Below, in pieces: positions 6,237-7,882 of a stretch of DNA of 7,882 nucleotides. Numbering within the stretch: the first letter of the stretch is position 1; every line of letters starts with the position of its first letter. Location: NCBI GenBank assembly GCA_022600215.1, contig JAHZKV010000104.1, forward strand, positions 1 to 7,882, in the 5' to 3' direction. The position numbers were made by a program, and so were the translations under genes. This stretch comes from a bacterium (GTDB lineage Bacteria > Chlamydiota > Chlamydiia > Chlamydiales > 2-12-FULL-49-11). The notes under the pieces are model-generated. The model did not search any database. It was not told the origin of the DNA and saw only the letters and a program-made list of their open reading frames with translations.

Positions 6237-7667
6237 ATGAGCGTATATATTCAATGCAATTCTTTAACAAAGACGATCTCTGCAAAAGAGCTTTTTTCTA
6301 ATTTAACCTTTACTATTTCTGAAGGAGATCGAATAGGTTTGATTGGCCTTAATGGCTGTGGGAAGTCAACACTGGTGCGCATGCTTACTGGGGAGGAAAG
6401 TGTTGATGGTGGGGAAATCATTCGAAAAAAGGGTCTGGTAGTTGGGTATGTTCCTCAAAGTAGTGTTTTTGAGGATGTTTCTCCTAAAGAGGTGTTGATC
6501 ACTGCGATGGGGAAGGGCGTTTTAGAGCATGATCGCGAAAGGCTTGCGATGAGGCAACTGGAAAAGCTTGGATTTACTGGAGAAGAGGAGAGTGCCGCAA
6601 AACTTTCTGGTGGGTGGAAAAAGCGTTTGAGTATAGCTAGTGAATTGGTGAAAAACCCCGATGTATTGTTGCTTGATGAGCCTACTAACCATTTGGATTT
6701 AGAGGGGATTGTATGGCTAGAAAAGTTTTTGGCAGCGGAGGGGATTACCTATTTACTCATTTCTCACGATCGATATTTTTTAGAGCATGCGACCAATAGA
6801 ATTATGGAGATAGATAAGATTTATCCTGAGGGTGTCTTTTCTATTAAAGCTTCCTATAAAGAGTTTTTAGTGCAAAAAGAGCGCTTTATCAAGGGACAGT
6901 TAGAGCAGGAGAGGTCCATTGCTGGGAAAGTGCGTAAAGAGACGGCATGGCTTCGAGCGGGGCTGAAGGCAAGAACGACGAAAGCACAGTCTCGCATTGA
7001 TGAAGCTCATGATATGATGGATCGCTATGCCGCAGTAAAAAAACGCAATCGGCAGGTGCATTCAAAGATAGATTTTGAGGCGACAGGGAGAGAGACGCGA
7101 AAGTTGATGGTGATAAAAAATGCATCGAAAAGTTTAGGGGAAAAAAAGCTCTTTGAGAACTTAGACATTACTTTTTCACCAGGGACTAGGCTAGGACTTC
7201 TTGGACCAAATGGATGCGGGAAGACTACCTTATTAAAGATGCTTGCTGGCGAAATGGAGAGTGATACAGGAACGATTAAGCGAGCAGAGAATCTACAAGT
7301 AGTCTATTTCGATCAACATAGAGAGCGCCTCCCTTTAGATATAACCCTAAAAGAAGCTCTTTCTCCCAATAAGGAGTATGTGGAGTTTCGAGGATCAAAA
7401 ATTCATGTACGTGCGTGGGCGAAGCGTTTCTTGTTTGAACCAGAGCTTTTACCTGTTCCTATTTCTACTCTTTCAGGAGGGGAGCGAGCCCGTATTACCA
7501 TTGCACACTTGATGTGTAAAAAGGCCGATGTATTGCTTCTTGATGAGCCTACCAACGATTTAGATATCCCAACATTAGAAACACTAGAAGAGTCGCTACT
7601 GGATTTCCCGGGGGCGATAGTATTAATTACTCATGATCGTTGTATGATGGATCGAGTGTGGCATTGA
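6237..7667 (+). CDS. uup: ABC-F family ATPase, Uup type, C-terminally truncated
   Basis: This soluble twin-ATPase has no membrane domain; ABC-F proteins act on ribosomes, and Uup is also linked to DNA stability. Of 476 residues, domain 1 shows Walker A GLNGCGKST (37-45), signature LSGG (123-126), Walker B LLLDEPTNHLD (144-154) and H-loop SHD (176-178). The linker (about 205-285) carries WLRAGLKARTTKAQSRI (238-254), a Uup hallmark. Domain 2 shows GPNGCGKTT (323-331), LSGGE (412-416), LLLDEPTNDLD (433-443) and THD (465-467). The protein ends ten residues after the second H-loop aspartate, at DRVWH, whereas relatives continue for tens of residues, often with a coiled-coil tail. The usual Tyr of HDRYF is Cys469 in domain 2. 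All catalytic motifs remain, so it could still work, but the end looks disrupted. The ATG at 6237 fits the family start although no ribosome binding site is seen. Confidence 0.88.
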   Translation: MSVYIQCNSLTKTISAKELFSNLTFTISEGDRIGLIGLNGCGKSTLVRMLTGEESVDGGEIIRKKGLVVGYVPQSSVFEDVSPKEVLITAMGKGVLEHDRERLAMRQLEKLGFTGEEESAAKLSGGWKKRLSIASELVKNPDVLLLDEPTNHLDLEGIVWLEKFLAAEGITYLLISHDRYFLEHATNRIMEIDKIYPEGVFSIKASYKEFLVQKERFIKGQLEQERSIAGKVRKETAWLRAGLKARTTKAQSRIDEAHDMMDRYAAVKKRNRQVHSKIDFEATGRETRKLMVIKNASKSLGEKKLFENLDITFSPGTRLGLLGPNGCGKTTLLKMLAGEMESDTGTIKRAENLQVVYFDQHRERLPLDITLKEALSPNKEYVEFRGSKIHVRAWAKRFLFEPELLPVPISTLSGGERARITIAHLMCKKADVLLLDEPTNDLDIPTLETLEESLLDFPGAIVLITHDRCMMDRVWH

Positions 7668-7882
7668 TGATGATGGTTTCTGTTTGCTAGAACCAACCGT
7701 TTCAAGTCCAGGATATATTGACCACATGCTACAGTGATTATCAGCGATCACGTTCGTTGTTAACACATCAACCTATATCTGCTTCGTTTTCTTAGGTGTT
7801 CTTTATGGATTTATCGGCGTGTGGAGTACACAAACAAAAATAATTCTTGCACTAACGCGTTTTTTTACTTCCGAAATTCTGT
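7648..7882 (+). pseudogene. Coding-like remnants after the ABC-F stop; hydrophobic segment running off the window
   Basis: No intact gene is seen here. One frame is open from 7648 and is broken only by a TGA at 7735-7737. It then stays open for 48 codons to the window edge. The second part is strongly hydrophobic (for example ICFVFLGVLYGFIGVW) and would form a membrane helix, but it has no ATG or ribosome binding site. The first part contains GIDDDG (7660-7677), and a third frame contains YSDYQRSR (7730-7753). Both resemble pieces of the missing ABC-F C-terminus. The region may be a decayed ABC-F tail, a fragment of a membrane-protein gene joined by rearrangement, or both. I cannot name the membrane segment. 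Confidence 0.3.

Noticed and set aside
7665..7673. TGATGATGA triplet repeat at the ABC-F stop as a slippage site
   Set aside because: Gain or loss of whole TGA units would not change the frame, so the repeat cannot by itself explain a frameshift.
1..7882. CRISPR arrays, tRNA or rRNA genes, insertion-sequence ends
   Set aside because: No regularly spaced repeats, cloverleaf-like segments, rRNA-like stretches, transposase motifs or terminal inverted repeats were recognised on either strand.

Overview
The window is a stretch of moderately AT-rich bacterial DNA (judged by eye) in which every recognisable gene lies on the + strand. Shine-Dalgarno sequences and sigma70-like promoter elements are visible. 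No single gene fixes the taxon. The mix of a phosphoketolase, a fungal/plant-type (P3A) proton-pumping ATPase, a Uup-type ABC-F protein and broken gene pieces at both ends would suit a host-associated Gram-negative lineage such as environmental Chlamydiota or Legionellales. That is only a guess, and the marker genes should be searched before using it.

Layout. Positions 1-194 hold the possible last codons of an upstream gene, a 38-codon ORF with a strong ribosome binding site and a signal-peptide-like N-terminus, and, overlapping in another frame, a tail that reads like the end of a fibronectin type III domain. This looks like a broken secreted-protein gene, followed by a weak terminator-like hairpin (197-220) and the promoter region of the first operon. 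Positions 289-5031 are a two-gene operon: phosphoketolase (xfp), then a P3A H+-ATPase whose ATG directly follows the xfp stop codon. Positions 5032-5121 hold a promoter overlapped by a 26-bp near-perfect palindrome. Positions 5122-6182 are a second two-gene unit: a GntR/FCD-type regulator and a DUF2000 protein, 8 bp apart. Positions 6183-6236 hold a hairpin and an apparent promoter so close to the next ATG that the transcript may be leaderless. Positions 6237-7667 encode a Uup-type ABC-F ATPase that stops just after its second H-loop, shorter than usual. Positions 7668-7882 contain no intact gene, only frame-broken coding-like remnants, including a hydrophobic segment running off the window.

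How the genes may work together (inference). Phosphoketolase splits xylulose-5-phosphate and/or fructose-6-phosphate into acetyl-phosphate plus a smaller sugar phosphate. Acetyl-phosphate can yield ATP and acetate, and the co-translated H+-ATPase would use ATP to expel protons. The pair could therefore join an acid-producing catabolic step to pH homeostasis or proton-motive-force generation. The GntR regulator probably binds the palindrome over its own promoter and controls itself and the DUF2000 gene; whether it also controls xfp is unknown. The ABC-F gene is probably independent and acts on ribosomes. The strongest leads are the xfp/H+-ATPase coupling, an apparent loss of the conserved M5 arginine in the pump, the palindromic operator with the GntR-DUF2000 pair, and the truncated ABC-F with its downstream debris.
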